A DNA stretch of 64,000 nucleotides from Verrucomicrobiaceae bacterium (GTDB taxonomy: Bacteria > Verrucomicrobiota > Verrucomicrobiia > Verrucomicrobiales > Akkermansiaceae). The notes beneath the pieces are model-generated. The model saw nothing but the letters and a program-made list of their open reading frames with translations, did no database searches and was not told the origin of the DNA. The position numbers and the translations under genes were made by a program. The DNA lies in assembly GCA_027484055.1 (NCBI GenBank), contig JAIXQH010000054.1, positions 1 to 64,000 on the forward strand. Direction: 5' to 3'. Shown here in pieces: positions 25,970 through 34,504 of this stretch; the stretch's first letter is position 1, and every line of letters begins with the position of its first letter.

Positions 25970-26140
25970 TTAGTGGTTAAAAGTGGAATCGTTCAAAGGA
26001 AGATTCGCCAATTCCTCACGACGACTTTTGGACAGTTTAAGTGCACGGATCGATACATAGGTAAAGACCGAGGCTGTGAAAAAAAAGGCGATCATGGCCA
26101 TTAGGATGGACCCGTCTTCAAATAGAATGCGTTGGAACAT
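25970..26140 (-). CDS. ccoQ: CcoQ-like small cbb3 oxidase subunit (56 residues)
   Basis: A 56-codon frame between ccoNO (15-base gap) and ccoP. It begins MFQRILFEDGSILMAMIAFFFTAS, with a membrane helix at about 12-32, then a basic linker SKSRREELANLPLND. Small single-pass proteins called CcoQ stand in this place and stabilise the complex. Sequence conservation in CcoQ is low, so the name depends on position, length and topology. Confidence 0.75.
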   Translation of the reverse strand: MFQRILFEDGSILMAMIAFFFTASVFTYVSIRALKLSKSRREELANLPLNDSTFNH

Positions 26141-26155
26141 GGTAATTTCAGGTGA

Positions 26156-28657
26156 TTATTTAGCTTCCACCTTAGGGCTAGGACTTGAGAGACGCCGATA
26201 GCTATCTGGATCAAGCGGACGACCTTCTTTGCTAGTGGGTTTTTCGACCTCTTGATACGCTCCTAGTTTTTGAATATAAGCGATCATGGCGACCACTTTG
26301 CTATCGGCGAGTTGATTGCGTAATTCGTCGTGACTCAGATTGGGTTTTTGCGGGAGATAGGCTCCAGCCTTAACGAGTGACTCAGCGAGCTCCATCCCCT
26401 GATCGCGGGCGCTCTGCTCAATCGCATCCCCGGTCATGGCTGGCCAAGGCACACCGAGTTGAGTTTGCACGGCGATTTTCTTGGGCAGTTCCTTGAGGTC
26501 CGCCTTCGTATCAAACAACCATGGATAGGGAGGCATGTTCGAGCCGGGCGAGGTTTGCCGCGGATTCATGAAGTGGTTGAAATGCCAGAGATTGTCGCGC
26601 TTGCCGATCCGCAACACTTTCGAGTCCTTCGCGATTGCTCCTCCTTCACGCGCAAGGTCGGGCCCTGTACGTTTTGATCCCCATTGATAAGGATGGTCAA
26701 ATAGAGATTCTCCGAGACGACTGTATCCCTGATTTTCCGTAGGTCCATAGCGCATCACATCAGGAACCAAGGTGCGGATCATTTGTGAGTGGCAATTATA
26801 GCAACCTTCTGACACATAGAGATCCCGTCCACAAAGTTCGAGCGGCGTATAGACCACTTGCATCCGATCTTCCACATTGACGGCTTTATTCACCAACAGT
26901 GAGGGGATGATTTGCACCGCACCACCGATGGCAGCGGCTAAGAAAATCAGAACGGTGAATGGAAGGTAGTTTTCAATCAAACGATCAAAGAAATCCGACC
27001 ATTGGGTTCCATTTTTCTTGAACAATTTCACGGCTCGAATGACCAGAATGACTGCCACTGCAAAGGCAGCTTTGTCCGCATGGGCCGGTAAAAAGATCCA
27101 GAGGATCATGAAAGCAAGGGCTAAGATGATGTGAGTTACAGGGTCACTTTTGAAGGTTTCCCCGAGACGCATGTTGTCTTTTTGGTCTTGGTTGAGGACC
27201 ACCACTTCAACCGAAACATCACTTGCTTTGCCTGAGCGCGCGGTCATGAAGATATTCACAGCACACATCAGGAACCCGAGTAGGTATAAGGCACCGCCGA
27301 AGGATCGGAAGATGTAGAATATTTTGATTTGTTGCAGCGTTTCAAGGAATTCATACTTCAGCGTAGCGCCTCCAGGGTTGGTTTCACTGAGCATGAGTCC
27401 CTGCATGATTCCGGCAGCCCACATCGCCGCGACGTAGAGTAGGATGCCGACTAGACCAATCCAGAAGTGCATGTTTGCCAACGACTTTGACCAAAGTTTG
27501 GTATTCCACAGGCGTGGTGCGAGCCAGTAGAACATACCAGCTGCCATAAAGCCATTCCAACCAAGTGCTGCGGAATGCACATGCCCGATGGTCCAGTCGG
27601 TGTAATGTGAGAGCGCGTTGACTGCGCGGATCGAAAGCAATGGCCCCTCGAATGTTGCCATTCCGTAAAATGTCACCGCAGCTGCGAAGAACTTGAGAAT
27701 TGGATCCGTTCTGAGCTTATCCCATGCCCCGCGCAGCGTGAGCAGTCCATTTAACATACCAGCCCATGAAGGTGCCCAGAGCATCAGTGAAAAAAGCATT
27801 CCTAAGTACTGAAGCCACTTGGGTAAGGCGGTGTTAAGTAAGTGGTGAGGGCCCGCCCAAATATAGATGAATACCAAAGCCCAAAAATGGATGATGGAGA
27901 GTCGATACGAGTAAACCGGACGGTCAGCGGCTTTAGGGATAAAATAATACATGATCCCTAAAATCGGAGTCGTCAGGAAAAAGGCGACGGCGTTGTGTCC
28001 ATACCACCATTGCACCAGTCCGTCTTGCACGCCGCCGAATATCGGATAGGAGTGGACCCATGAGGTCGGGATCGACAGGTGGTTAACGATGTAGAGCATC
28101 GCGATGGTGACGATGGTCGCGATGTAGAACCAGATCGAGACGTAGAGTGCCCGCTCGTTTCGTCTGGCGAGGGTCCAGAAGAAGTTAACTCCAAAAACCA
28201 CCCAGATCACCACGACCGCGATGTTTAGCGGCCAAATTAACTCAGCATATTCTTTGCCACGGGTGAGGCCGGCGGGGAGTGAGAGCGCCGCGCCAAGGAT
28301 GATGGCCTGCCAGCCCCAGAAATGAATGCCCGAGAGCCAATCCGATGCCGTTCTAACTTTGCAAAGGCGCTGGGTGGAGTAGTAAATCCCGGCAAAGGCC
28401 ATGTTTCCCACAAATGCAAAAATAACCGCGTTTGTGTGCAGTGGCCGGATTCTACCGAAGGTGATATAGGAGAGTCCATCTGCTTTAAATAGGCCAAAGG
28501 TGAGCGTCTCTAAAAACTTCCCGTTCATTTGCCACCAGGAAAGCTGAGTCGCGGCAAGCACGCCGACTAACATGCCGATGATGCCCCAGCAGAGTGAAGC
28601 TATCATAAATCGGCGAACACTGCGGTCGTCGTAGGTAATCGTGGTAGTGGTAGACAT
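26156..28657 (-). CDS. ccoNO: Fused cbb3 oxidase subunits I and II (CcoN-CcoO)
   Basis: 833 residues. Residues 1 to about 475 are CcoN, the heme-copper catalytic subunit: His74 (RPLHTN), the copper ligands His221 (YGHN) and His271-272 (GPHH), and the heme ligands His359 and His361 (GHVH). Residues about 510-833 are CcoO, joined by a linker with two membrane segments; its heme c motif is CYNCH (619-623). It reduces oxygen with high affinity and pumps protons. Fused CcoNO is known from Bacteroidota and related groups. Motifs are complete, so a working enzyme is expected. Confidence 0.94.
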   Translation of the reverse strand: MSTTTTITYDDRSVRRFMIASLCWGIIGMLVGVLAATQLSWWQMNGKFLETLTFGLFKADGLSYITFGRIRPLHTNAVIFAFVGNMAFAGIYYSTQRLCKVRTASDWLSGIHFWGWQAIILGAALSLPAGLTRGKEYAELIWPLNIAVVVIWVVFGVNFFWTLARRNERALYVSIWFYIATIVTIAMLYIVNHLSIPTSWVHSYPIFGGVQDGLVQWWYGHNAVAFFLTTPILGIMYYFIPKAADRPVYSYRLSIIHFWALVFIYIWAGPHHLLNTALPKWLQYLGMLFSLMLWAPSWAGMLNGLLTLRGAWDKLRTDPILKFFAAAVTFYGMATFEGPLLSIRAVNALSHYTDWTIGHVHSAALGWNGFMAAGMFYWLAPRLWNTKLWSKSLANMHFWIGLVGILLYVAAMWAAGIMQGLMLSETNPGGATLKYEFLETLQQIKIFYIFRSFGGALYLLGFLMCAVNIFMTARSGKASDVSVEVVVLNQDQKDNMRLGETFKSDPVTHIILALAFMILWIFLPAHADKAAFAVAVILVIRAVKLFKKNGTQWSDFFDRLIENYLPFTVLIFLAAAIGGAVQIIPSLLVNKAVNVEDRMQVVYTPLELCGRDLYVSEGCYNCHSQMIRTLVPDVMRYGPTENQGYSRLGESLFDHPYQWGSKRTGPDLAREGGAIAKDSKVLRIGKRDNLWHFNHFMNPRQTSPGSNMPPYPWLFDTKADLKELPKKIAVQTQLGVPWPAMTGDAIEQSARDQGMELAESLVKAGAYLPQKPNLSHDELRNQLADSKVVAMIAYIQKLGAYQEVEKPTSKEGRPLDPDSYRRLSSPSPKVEAK

Positions 28658-28674
28658 AGGCGAGTGAGGAAATT

Positions 28675-28830
28675 TTATGGAAGATTTTTTTCTGGAGCGT
28701 CGTTTAAAGGCAACAACGAGTCACGCTCTAGGCTCTTGTGCCATCGGAGCCGATACTCTAGGGCAAAGCAGCAGATGAAGATCCCAGCCAGACAGGAGCT
28801 GACGAGGATGGTAAGACCGAGGACGTTCAC
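28675..28830 (-). CDS. ccoS: CcoS-type cbb3 assembly protein (51 residues, GTG start)
   Basis: A 51-codon frame starting with GTG and ending 17 bases before ccoNO. One membrane helix (about 3-25) is followed by LEYRLRWHKSLERDSLLPLNDAPEK. CcoS has this plan: a helix, then a short Asp-rich tail. The family's usual W-A-V-x-x-G-Q-x-D-D turn is not preserved, so the call is partly by position as the first gene of the operon. No ATG is available in the frame; no clear Shine-Dalgarno sequence precedes the GTG. Confidence 0.65.
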   Translation of the reverse strand: MNVLGLTILVSSCLAGIFICCFALEYRLRWHKSLERDSLLPLNDAPEKNLP

Positions 28831-28995
28831 AGGTGAGAGGCTACGCGGACCTCACGAAAACCGCCTCGCATTCCTTGCTCAAAACTGAGCGGATTTTCTG
28901 ATTTAGGAGGCTGTGGGACGACGATTCAGCCTTCTGATGAGCCCTGGTGAAAACCGCTTTGGGCAGACGTCCAAGCAACTTTCAAGCTGGCTCCC

Positions 28996-29577
28996 TCAAC
29001 TTTTCTCCTCTTCCCATGCGCGCTTCAAGGCAGGCCCCAGCGCGCTCGACAGCGCCTCCTGCCACTCATCACTCGTCTGGATGAGCGAAAGTTCGGGTAA
29101 GATCCGCACTGGTAGCTCTTCCCCCGCCACCTCAGCGCTCTTAGCCGTGAAATAGCTCCCACCCGTCGGCGTCGGTCCATGGACCCGGTGAGTCGTCCGG
29201 CCAAGTCCCAGCATGGCCGTATGGACCCAGCGCGCGCCCAGATGCGGACAAAGGACTTCTCCCTGCGCGTGCACCTTAAATTCCTCGCTCGTCCCACCGA
29301 AGTCGATTTCCCAGCCCTCGCTGCGATAGACCCCGCCCACGGCTTGCCACCGCTCCGCCAAGCGCGGTAGCACCCAGAAGCGCACCGACTCATGACCATC
29401 CTCCGGCGTGACCTGTAGCCTCAACCGCAGCTCGGACAAGCCGCGCAACTGCCGTAAGGTCGTCACCACCGTCGCCCGGTAGCGTCGCGCCGCCTCTTCA
29501 GCACCATGCTCAGCAGCCATTTCCGGAAATACGCTGCCGACGATGGGTTCTTGGAGCTTCAGAGTCAGTAATCTCAC
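28996..29577 (-). CDS. Divergent DUF2064/TIGR04282-like glycosyltransferase-type protein
   Basis: 193 residues. The order of elements recalls DUF2064 (TIGR04282) proteins: an N-terminal MRLLTLKLQEP strand, HGAEEAARRYRATVVTTLRQL helix, LRLQVTPEDG, a central helix, then PTPTGGSYFTA where the family has its ADGGYYLIG turn, and a helix ending PALKRAWEEE. The family's KTRL and SDCP motifs are missing, so the nucleotide-sugar site may be lost. I regard it as a decayed or specialised relative rather than a sure member. It is divergent from ftsK. Confidence 0.5.
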   Translation of the reverse strand: MRLLTLKLQEPIVGSVFPEMAAEHGAEEAARRYRATVVTTLRQLRGLSELRLRLQVTPEDGHESVRFWVLPRLAERWQAVGGVYRSEGWEIDFGGTSEEFKVHAQGEVLCPHLGARWVHTAMLGLGRTTHRVHGPTPTGGSYFTAKSAEVAGEELPVRILPELSLIQTSDEWQEALSSALGPALKRAWEEEKS

Positions 29578-29693
29578 CCGAAGAGCGTGATCCTTCCGCG
29601 TGGGTCCTCCAAGTCTCGATTGCTTCAGACAACCTTATTTTCAACCTTGCTCCACACGCGAGTTCAAGAGACTCTCACCCCGTAACGCAGCTC

Positions 29694-32165
29694 ATGGCCA
29701 CCAAGGATAACAAGAAACGGGGAGAAGTCCCGGAGCCTAGCCGCTGGTCGAATGAGATCATCGGCATTCTCTGGATCGCCAGTGGACTGGTATTGTTGTT
29801 GTCTTTGATCAAATACAGCCCTGCCGACCTACGAGGCATGTCCAAGTGGTCGAGTATCAGCTCATTTGCCGACCCATCGGGTGCCAAGTCCGTCAATCTC
29901 ATCGGCCCAGTCGGCGGCATTCTGGGATTTATCCAGTTTCTCCTCTTCGGCGCGGCAGGATACTTGCTCTCCTTGGGCTTCATCTGGTTCGGCATCGTCA
30001 AGCTCGCCTTCGACACCAGGATTTGGCCACGCGCCGTGCTCGGATTCTCCGTCTTGATGATCGCTGGTGCAGCCTGGCTAGACACCGTGGACTATTTCTT
30101 TAAGGACTGGGCGGAAAACTTTCACCTCAGCGGTCCCGGCGGCCTCATTGGGAAATGCATCTCCGACTATTTCCTCACTCAGATCATCGGTCGCGCTGGC
30201 ACGCTCATCGTCACCACTACGATTTACCTCATCGCCCTGATCCTCCTCACTGGCCAGCACCCCATTCGTTTCACCAAAACCTGCTACCGCCTCGCTCGGC
30301 TGAAGTTTCACGACTGGCAGGCTTCCCGCACCGCCGCCGGTAAAATCCACGCCCGTGAGTCCGAAATGCTCGCCGAGCGCGAACGCCAACGCGAGCAACG
30401 CCGCAAAGACCGCGAGTCTGGGAAAGCCGCCGAAGCCAAAGTCCTCGCCGAAACCCCACAAACCCTCCTCCCTCTCCGCGAGACTCCCCCACCCCAGATC
30501 ATCGACGCCTCACAACGGCGCGCCAACGAACCCCACACCGTCGGCGACAAGCCCTTCGAGCGGAAAAAACCCACCGGCCACCAATTCCTTTCCGTCACCG
30601 GTTTCGAAAATTACGAACTCCCCGGCTTCGACCTGCTCGACATCGACGAATCCGTCGAAGCGCCCGAAGCGAACCGCGACGAGCTCCTCTCGATGCAGCG
30701 CACCATCATCGACACCCTCCAAGCCTTCGGCATCGAGGTCACCGCTGGCGATATCACCCGCGGCCCCACCATCACCCGTTACGAGATTTACCCCTCCACC
30801 GGCCTCCGCGTCTCCCGCATTTCCCAGCTCGAGGCCGACCTCGCCCGCGCCACCTGCGCCGAGCGCATCAACATCCTCGCCCCCATCCCCGGGAAAGACA
30901 CCGTCGGCATCGAAATTGCCAACAACCAGAAAGTCGCAGTCCCCCTTCACGAACTCCTCCACGACCCCGAGTTCCGCTCCGCCAAAAAGAAAATCCCCCT
31001 CGCGCTTGGCAAGGACGTTTATGGGAAAACCGTCATCGGCGACCTCGCCGCCATGCCCCACTGCCTCGTCGCAGGTGCCACTGGCTCCGGGAAATCCGTC
31101 TGCATCAACTCCATCATCGCCTCCATGCTCTTCAAGTTTGGCCCCGATGAACTCCGCTTCATCATGGTCGATCCCAAGGTCGTGGAAATGCAGATGTACA
31201 ATCGCCTCCCCCACCTCGTCGTACCCGTCGTCACCGACCCCAAGAAAACCGTCGCCGCCCTCAAGTGGGTCGTCAACGAAATGGAAAAACGCTACCGCAT
31301 CTTCGCCAAAGAAGGCGTGCGGAACTTCGACAGCTTCAACTCCCGCCCCCGCCCGGAAAAAACGGATCTCCCACCCGAGGACGAAACCCCGCTCGAGCCA
31401 GAAGTCCTCGCCACCGAAGAAGAACTCGAAGCCATCGCCCTCGCTCTCGAGTCCGGCGAACTCGGCCCCGAGGCCGATCTCGATGACGAAGAACTCCTCT
31501 TCGAGGAAAAAATCCCCGACCGTTTCCCCTACATCGTCGTCCTCATCGACGAGCTCGCCGACCTCATGCAGACCGCCCCGGCCGATGTGGAAATGTGCAT
31601 CGCCCGCATCGCCCAGAAGGCCCGTGCCGCCGGCATCCACCTCATCATCGCCACCCAAACTCCCCGTGCCGACGTCGTCACCGGCATCATCAAGGCGAAC
31701 ATCCCCTGCCGCATCGCCTTCCAAGTCTCCTCCGCCCTAGACTCCCGCGTCATCCTCGACACCAAGGGCGCTGACAAACTCGTAGGCAAGGGCGACATGC
31801 TCTACCTCCCACCTGGCTCTGCCAAACTCGAACGCGCCCAAGGAGCCTTCGTCACCGACGCCGAGATCGAGCGCATCATCGACCACTGCGCCAAACAGGG
31901 AAAACCCAAGTTTGAAACCGACATCCAAGCCTCCATCAACGGCGACGATGACAACGACGAAGAAGACGTCTCCCAAGCCGACGAAGAACTCATCATGCGC
32001 TGCATCGAAGTCGTCCGTCAGGAGCAAAAAGCCAGCACCTCCCTGCTCCAGCGCCGCCTCCGCCTCGGCTACACCCGCGCCGCCCGCATGGTCGATATTT
32101 TAGAGCAACGCGGAATCGTCGGCCCCGGAGAAGGAGCCAAAGCCCGCGAAGTATTTTTAAAATAA
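29694..32165 (+). CDS. ftsK: DNA translocase FtsK/SpoIIIE
   Basis: 823 residues. Four membrane helices occupy about 20-200; then a charged linker (about 205-300), the FtsK alpha and beta motor domains with Walker A GATGSGKSV and Walker B VVLIDELADLM, and the gamma winged-helix DNA-binding domain (SLLQRRLRLGYTRAARMVDILEQRG). An acidic insertion of about 60 residues (rich in Glu and Asp, near 560-620) sits between the two motor motifs, long compared with other FtsK proteins I know. It pumps chromosomal DNA during division. The last codons (AKAREVFLK) recur at 34872-34903. Confidence 0.93.
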   Translation: MATKDNKKRGEVPEPSRWSNEIIGILWIASGLVLLLSLIKYSPADLRGMSKWSSISSFADPSGAKSVNLIGPVGGILGFIQFLLFGAAGYLLSLGFIWFGIVKLAFDTRIWPRAVLGFSVLMIAGAAWLDTVDYFFKDWAENFHLSGPGGLIGKCISDYFLTQIIGRAGTLIVTTTIYLIALILLTGQHPIRFTKTCYRLARLKFHDWQASRTAAGKIHARESEMLAERERQREQRRKDRESGKAAEAKVLAETPQTLLPLRETPPPQIIDASQRRANEPHTVGDKPFERKKPTGHQFLSVTGFENYELPGFDLLDIDESVEAPEANRDELLSMQRTIIDTLQAFGIEVTAGDITRGPTITRYEIYPSTGLRVSRISQLEADLARATCAERINILAPIPGKDTVGIEIANNQKVAVPLHELLHDPEFRSAKKKIPLALGKDVYGKTVIGDLAAMPHCLVAGATGSGKSVCINSIIASMLFKFGPDELRFIMVDPKVVEMQMYNRLPHLVVPVVTDPKKTVAALKWVVNEMEKRYRIFAKEGVRNFDSFNSRPRPEKTDLPPEDETPLEPEVLATEEELEAIALALESGELGPEADLDDEELLFEEKIPDRFPYIVVLIDELADLMQTAPADVEMCIARIAQKARAAGIHLIIATQTPRADVVTGIIKANIPCRIAFQVSSALDSRVILDTKGADKLVGKGDMLYLPPGSAKLERAQGAFVTDAEIERIIDHCAKQGKPKFETDIQASINGDDDNDEEDVSQADEELIMRCIEVVRQEQKASTSLLQRRLRLGYTRAARMVDILEQRGIVGPGEGAKAREVFLK

Positions 32166-32167
32166 CC
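32134..32167 (+). repeat. Direct repeat, copy 1 (ftsK 3' end)
   Basis: The last 11 codons of ftsK plus two bases. It matches 34872-34905 in 32 of 34 positions, 25 of them consecutive. Confidence 0.9.
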
Positions 32168-32198
32168 GGCAGCAGCCGCGCGCGGAGCCCCAAGGAGT

Positions 32199-32249
32199 GT
32201 GGGCGTCTCGCCCACTCTCTTTCTCTTCCCTAGTGGGCGAGACGCCCAC
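32199..32249. repeat. Inverted pair of REP-like palindromes (REPIN-like)
   Basis: Two 17-base palindromes, GTGGGCG-TCT-CGCCCAC at 32199-32215 and GTGGGCG-AGA-CGCCCAC at 32233-32249, are in inverted orientation with a 17-base pyrimidine-rich spacer; homology extends to about 32191-32258. This is the layout of a REPIN, mobilised in other bacteria by RAYT transposases such as the one at the left edge. It may also end ftsK transcription. Confidence 0.75.
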
Positions 32250-32346
32250 TCTCCTTGATCTGGCCAGGACCAAGTGATGAAAGTCATTCTCTCGCCCTCG
32301 GTGACTCTCTCCTTCCCTTCAAGCGCAATCTTGATACCCTCCTCCC

Positions 32347-32568
32347 ATGCTAAACGTCTGCGAACAAATCCCCAATCTCACAACGGCTGAAAAGCTGATG
32401 GCGATGGAAGCCCTGTGGAGCAGCCTTCACCAGAATTTTGAAGACTCCGCCCCACCGGAATGGCATCGTGAAATCCTGAATCACAGGATGTCGTTGATAG
32501 AATCCGGCGAGGCGCTTTACGAAGACTGGAGCCAAGTCAAAAAAGAGTTGAGAGAACGGACTGCGTGA
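32347..32568 (+). CDS. Addiction-module antitoxin-like protein (PF09720 type)
   Basis: 73 residues; LTTAEKLMAMEALWSSLHQN and PPEWHREIL, then a Glu-rich helix ending in EDWSQVKKELRER, follow the unstable-antitoxin family PF09720 usually paired with a RelE/ParE toxin. No such toxin follows: the next gene is a DUF433 antitoxin 43 bases away. So this is an orphan, either partnering a distant toxin or a left-over of a lost pair. It is the first gene of the cassette bounded by the ftsK tail repeats. Confidence 0.8.
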   Translation: MLNVCEQIPNLTTAEKLMAMEALWSSLHQNFEDSAPPEWHREILNHRMSLIESGEALYEDWSQVKKELRERTA

Positions 32569-32611
32569 AAATCGAGACTCCCGGCCCGATCAATATTACG
32601 AACTTCCTGCC

Positions 32612-32830
32612 ATGACTACCCGAATCACCTTTAATCCCGATCAATGTGGTGGCCGCCCCTGCATCCGAGGAATGCGCATCCGCGTAAAGGATGTGCTGGA
32701 CCTACTGGCCGCTAAAGTGCCGGAGAATGAAATTCTCGAAGATTTCCCCTACTTGGAGCCAGAAGACATCACCGCTTGTCTGGAATACGCTGCCGCTGAG
32801 GCGGATCACGCCGTGCTCATCGCCCGCTAG
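32612..32830 (+). CDS. DUF433 antitoxin
   Basis: 72 residues: ITFNPDQCGGRPCIRGMRIRVKDVLDLLA, EDFPYLEPEDITACLEYAAAE is the DUF433 pattern, a helical DNA-binding antitoxin domain. It precedes a DUF5615 PIN-like gene by 3 bases, forming a standard two-gene toxin-antitoxin unit. It should neutralise the downstream nuclease and may repress the pair. Confidence 0.88.
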   Translation: MTTRITFNPDQCGGRPCIRGMRIRVKDVLDLLAAKVPENEILEDFPYLEPEDITACLEYAAAEADHAVLIAR

Positions 32831-32833
32831 GTC

Positions 32834-33163
32834 ATGAGATTTCTAGTCGATGCCCAGCTGCCACCTGCCCTGGCACGGTTCCTCACAGCGCATGGCCATC
32901 ATGCAGAACATGTGGCAGACATCGGCCTGCGCGATGCGGACGACTCGCCGATCTGGCGCTACGCGCTCCAGCATGGTGCCGCCATCATCACCAAGGATGA
33001 AGACTTCCCCCACCGCCTCCGCCAGAGCACCGTCGCTCCCGTCGTCGTCTGGCTTCGGATGGGAAATGCCAGCCGAAAGATACTGCTCCAGAGTTTCCAG
33101 CCACTGGTTCCACAAATCATCGCACTCATCGAGCAGGGAGACCGCTTGATCGAAGTCCGCTGA
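32834..33163 (+). CDS. DUF5615 PIN-like toxin
   Basis: 109 residues beginning MRFLVDAQLPPALARFL, with VADIGLRDADD, IITKDEDF and a C-terminal VVVWLRMGNASRKIL. These are the DUF5615 (Mut7-C/PIN-like) acidic residues: Asp6 and the KDEDF pair. It is probably a ribonuclease toxin held by the DUF433 protein. Confidence 0.87.
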   Translation: MRFLVDAQLPPALARFLTAHGHHAEHVADIGLRDADDSPIWRYALQHGAAIITKDEDFPHRLRQSTVAPVVVWLRMGNASRKILLQSFQPLVPQIIALIEQGDRLIEVR

Positions 33164-33246
33164 GGCAGGAGCAGTGCCGGGCTGGCGCAAGTTTCACTAA
33201 TTTCCCATCGCCACCCGGCGTAGAAATCTTTAGAGCATGAACCGCG

Positions 33247-34434
33247 ATGAGGCCCCTCACCTTTTCCCGCTCCATTCTCGCGCTATACCTGCTCGGCACG
33301 ATGGCAGCCTCCGCGCAGATGCCCCTATCCGTCACCCAAGGCCGGGCGGCGCAACGGGCGGGGACGAAGCTGGTGGATGTGTATTATGATGTGAGCGGTG
33401 GGACGGCTCCTTACACCGTCAGTCTCCAAGGCTCTGCGGATGGCGGGGCGACATGGACGCTGCCGGTCACGACGGTGAGCGGGGATGTGGGCGCAGTCAC
33501 GGCGGCAGGGACGAACCGGCTCGTCACATGGAATGTCGGAACCGACTGGTCCGGGCAGTTCTCAGCTAATGTGAAGTTCCGGGTGAATGTGACGGATGCG
33601 GCGGTGCCGGATGGCTTCGCTCTCATCCCTGCAGGAGCCTTCACCATGGGGCGAACCAGTGGCGACGCGGACAGCGATGCCCAACCCGTTTCGGTGACGG
33701 TGAGTGCGTTTTACATAGGGAAATACGAAGTCACGAAAGCCCTATGGGATGAGGTTAGGATATGGGCTGCCGCCAATGGCTACACCGATCTCAGCGTGGG
33801 CGGAGGAAAAGCGAGTAATCACCCAGTGCATAGGATCAGTTGGTTTGACATAGTCAAATGGTGCAATGCGCGCAGCCAGAAAGATGGTCTGACACCGGTT
33901 TACACCGTGAGTAGCACGGTAATGAAGACCGGAACTTCGGCACCAGCAGCGAACTGGAGTGCGAGTGGCTATCGCTTACCTACGGAAGCAGAGTGGGAAA
34001 AAGCAGCACGCGGCGGGGTGAACGGTAGGCGTTTCCCTTCGGGATCAGACACCATCAGCCACAGCCAGGCGAATTATTACAGTTCAACGAGCTACACTTA
34101 CGATGTGAGTCCGACTCGGAACTACCATCCGACCTACGCCACAGGATCATTTCCCTGGAGTTCGCCAGTAGGGAGTTTTGCGCCGAATGGGTATGGGCTG
34201 TATGACATGGCGGGGAATATGTGGGAGTGGTGCTGGGATTGGTATGAAGCATCGACGTATGCGGATGGTGCTACCAATCCCAGGGGGTCTTCTTCGGGCA
34301 CGAACAGGGTGTTCCGGGGCGGCAGTTGGTCCGGCCTCGCGATCGCCTGCCGGGCGGCGCTCCGCTATGGCAACACCCCGACGGACACGTACAACTACGT
34401 CGGGTTCCGCTTGGCCCGCAGATCAGTCCCCTAA
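33247..34434 (+). CDS. Secreted SUMF1 (formylglycine-generating enzyme-like) protein
   Basis: 395 residues. A signal peptide (about 1-23) is followed by a beta-sandwich segment (about 25-115) typical of exported Verrucomicrobiota members, then the SUMF1 fold from FALIPAGAFTMGRTSGD: YIGKYEVTKALWDEV, YRLPTEAEWEKAARGG, GLYDMAGNMWEWCWDWY and FRGGSWSGLAIACRAALRYG. Cysteines near the C-terminal catalytic site are limited to CRAALR and WCW, so catalytic formylglycine formation is doubtful; many exported members are thought to bind rather than modify. Part of the ftsK-tail cassette. Confidence 0.85.
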   Translation: MRPLTFSRSILALYLLGTMAASAQMPLSVTQGRAAQRAGTKLVDVYYDVSGGTAPYTVSLQGSADGGATWTLPVTTVSGDVGAVTAAGTNRLVTWNVGTDWSGQFSANVKFRVNVTDAAVPDGFALIPAGAFTMGRTSGDADSDAQPVSVTVSAFYIGKYEVTKALWDEVRIWAAANGYTDLSVGGGKASNHPVHRISWFDIVKWCNARSQKDGLTPVYTVSSTVMKTGTSAPAANWSASGYRLPTEAEWEKAARGGVNGRRFPSGSDTISHSQANYYSSTSYTYDVSPTRNYHPTYATGSFPWSSPVGSFAPNGYGLYDMAGNMWEWCWDWYEASTYADGATNPRGSSSGTNRVFRGGSWSGLAIACRAALRYGNTPTDTYNYVGFRLARRSVP

Positions 34435-34504
34435 AAATCATTGGAAATAGCGGTCAAATCCACCTGCAAAAATCATCGATAAACTTAAGTTACCCACCAC
34501 TACT

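Noticed and set aside
28877-28890. FNR/Anr box for the cco operon
   Set aside because: The inverted repeat present does not fit TTGAT-N4-ATCAA; no other candidate was seen between 28831 and 28995.
30510-31724. A 404-codon minus-strand frame inside ftsK
   Set aside because: Antisense shadow rich in Gly, Asp, Val and Glu, produced by the same codon bias; no start signal, no family resemblance.
30355-31740. A 461-codon plus-strand frame overlapping ftsK
   Set aside because: Its product is composed almost wholly of Ser, Pro, Thr and Lys, the mark of C-ending codon bias read out of frame; ftsK in the proper frame has all motifs.
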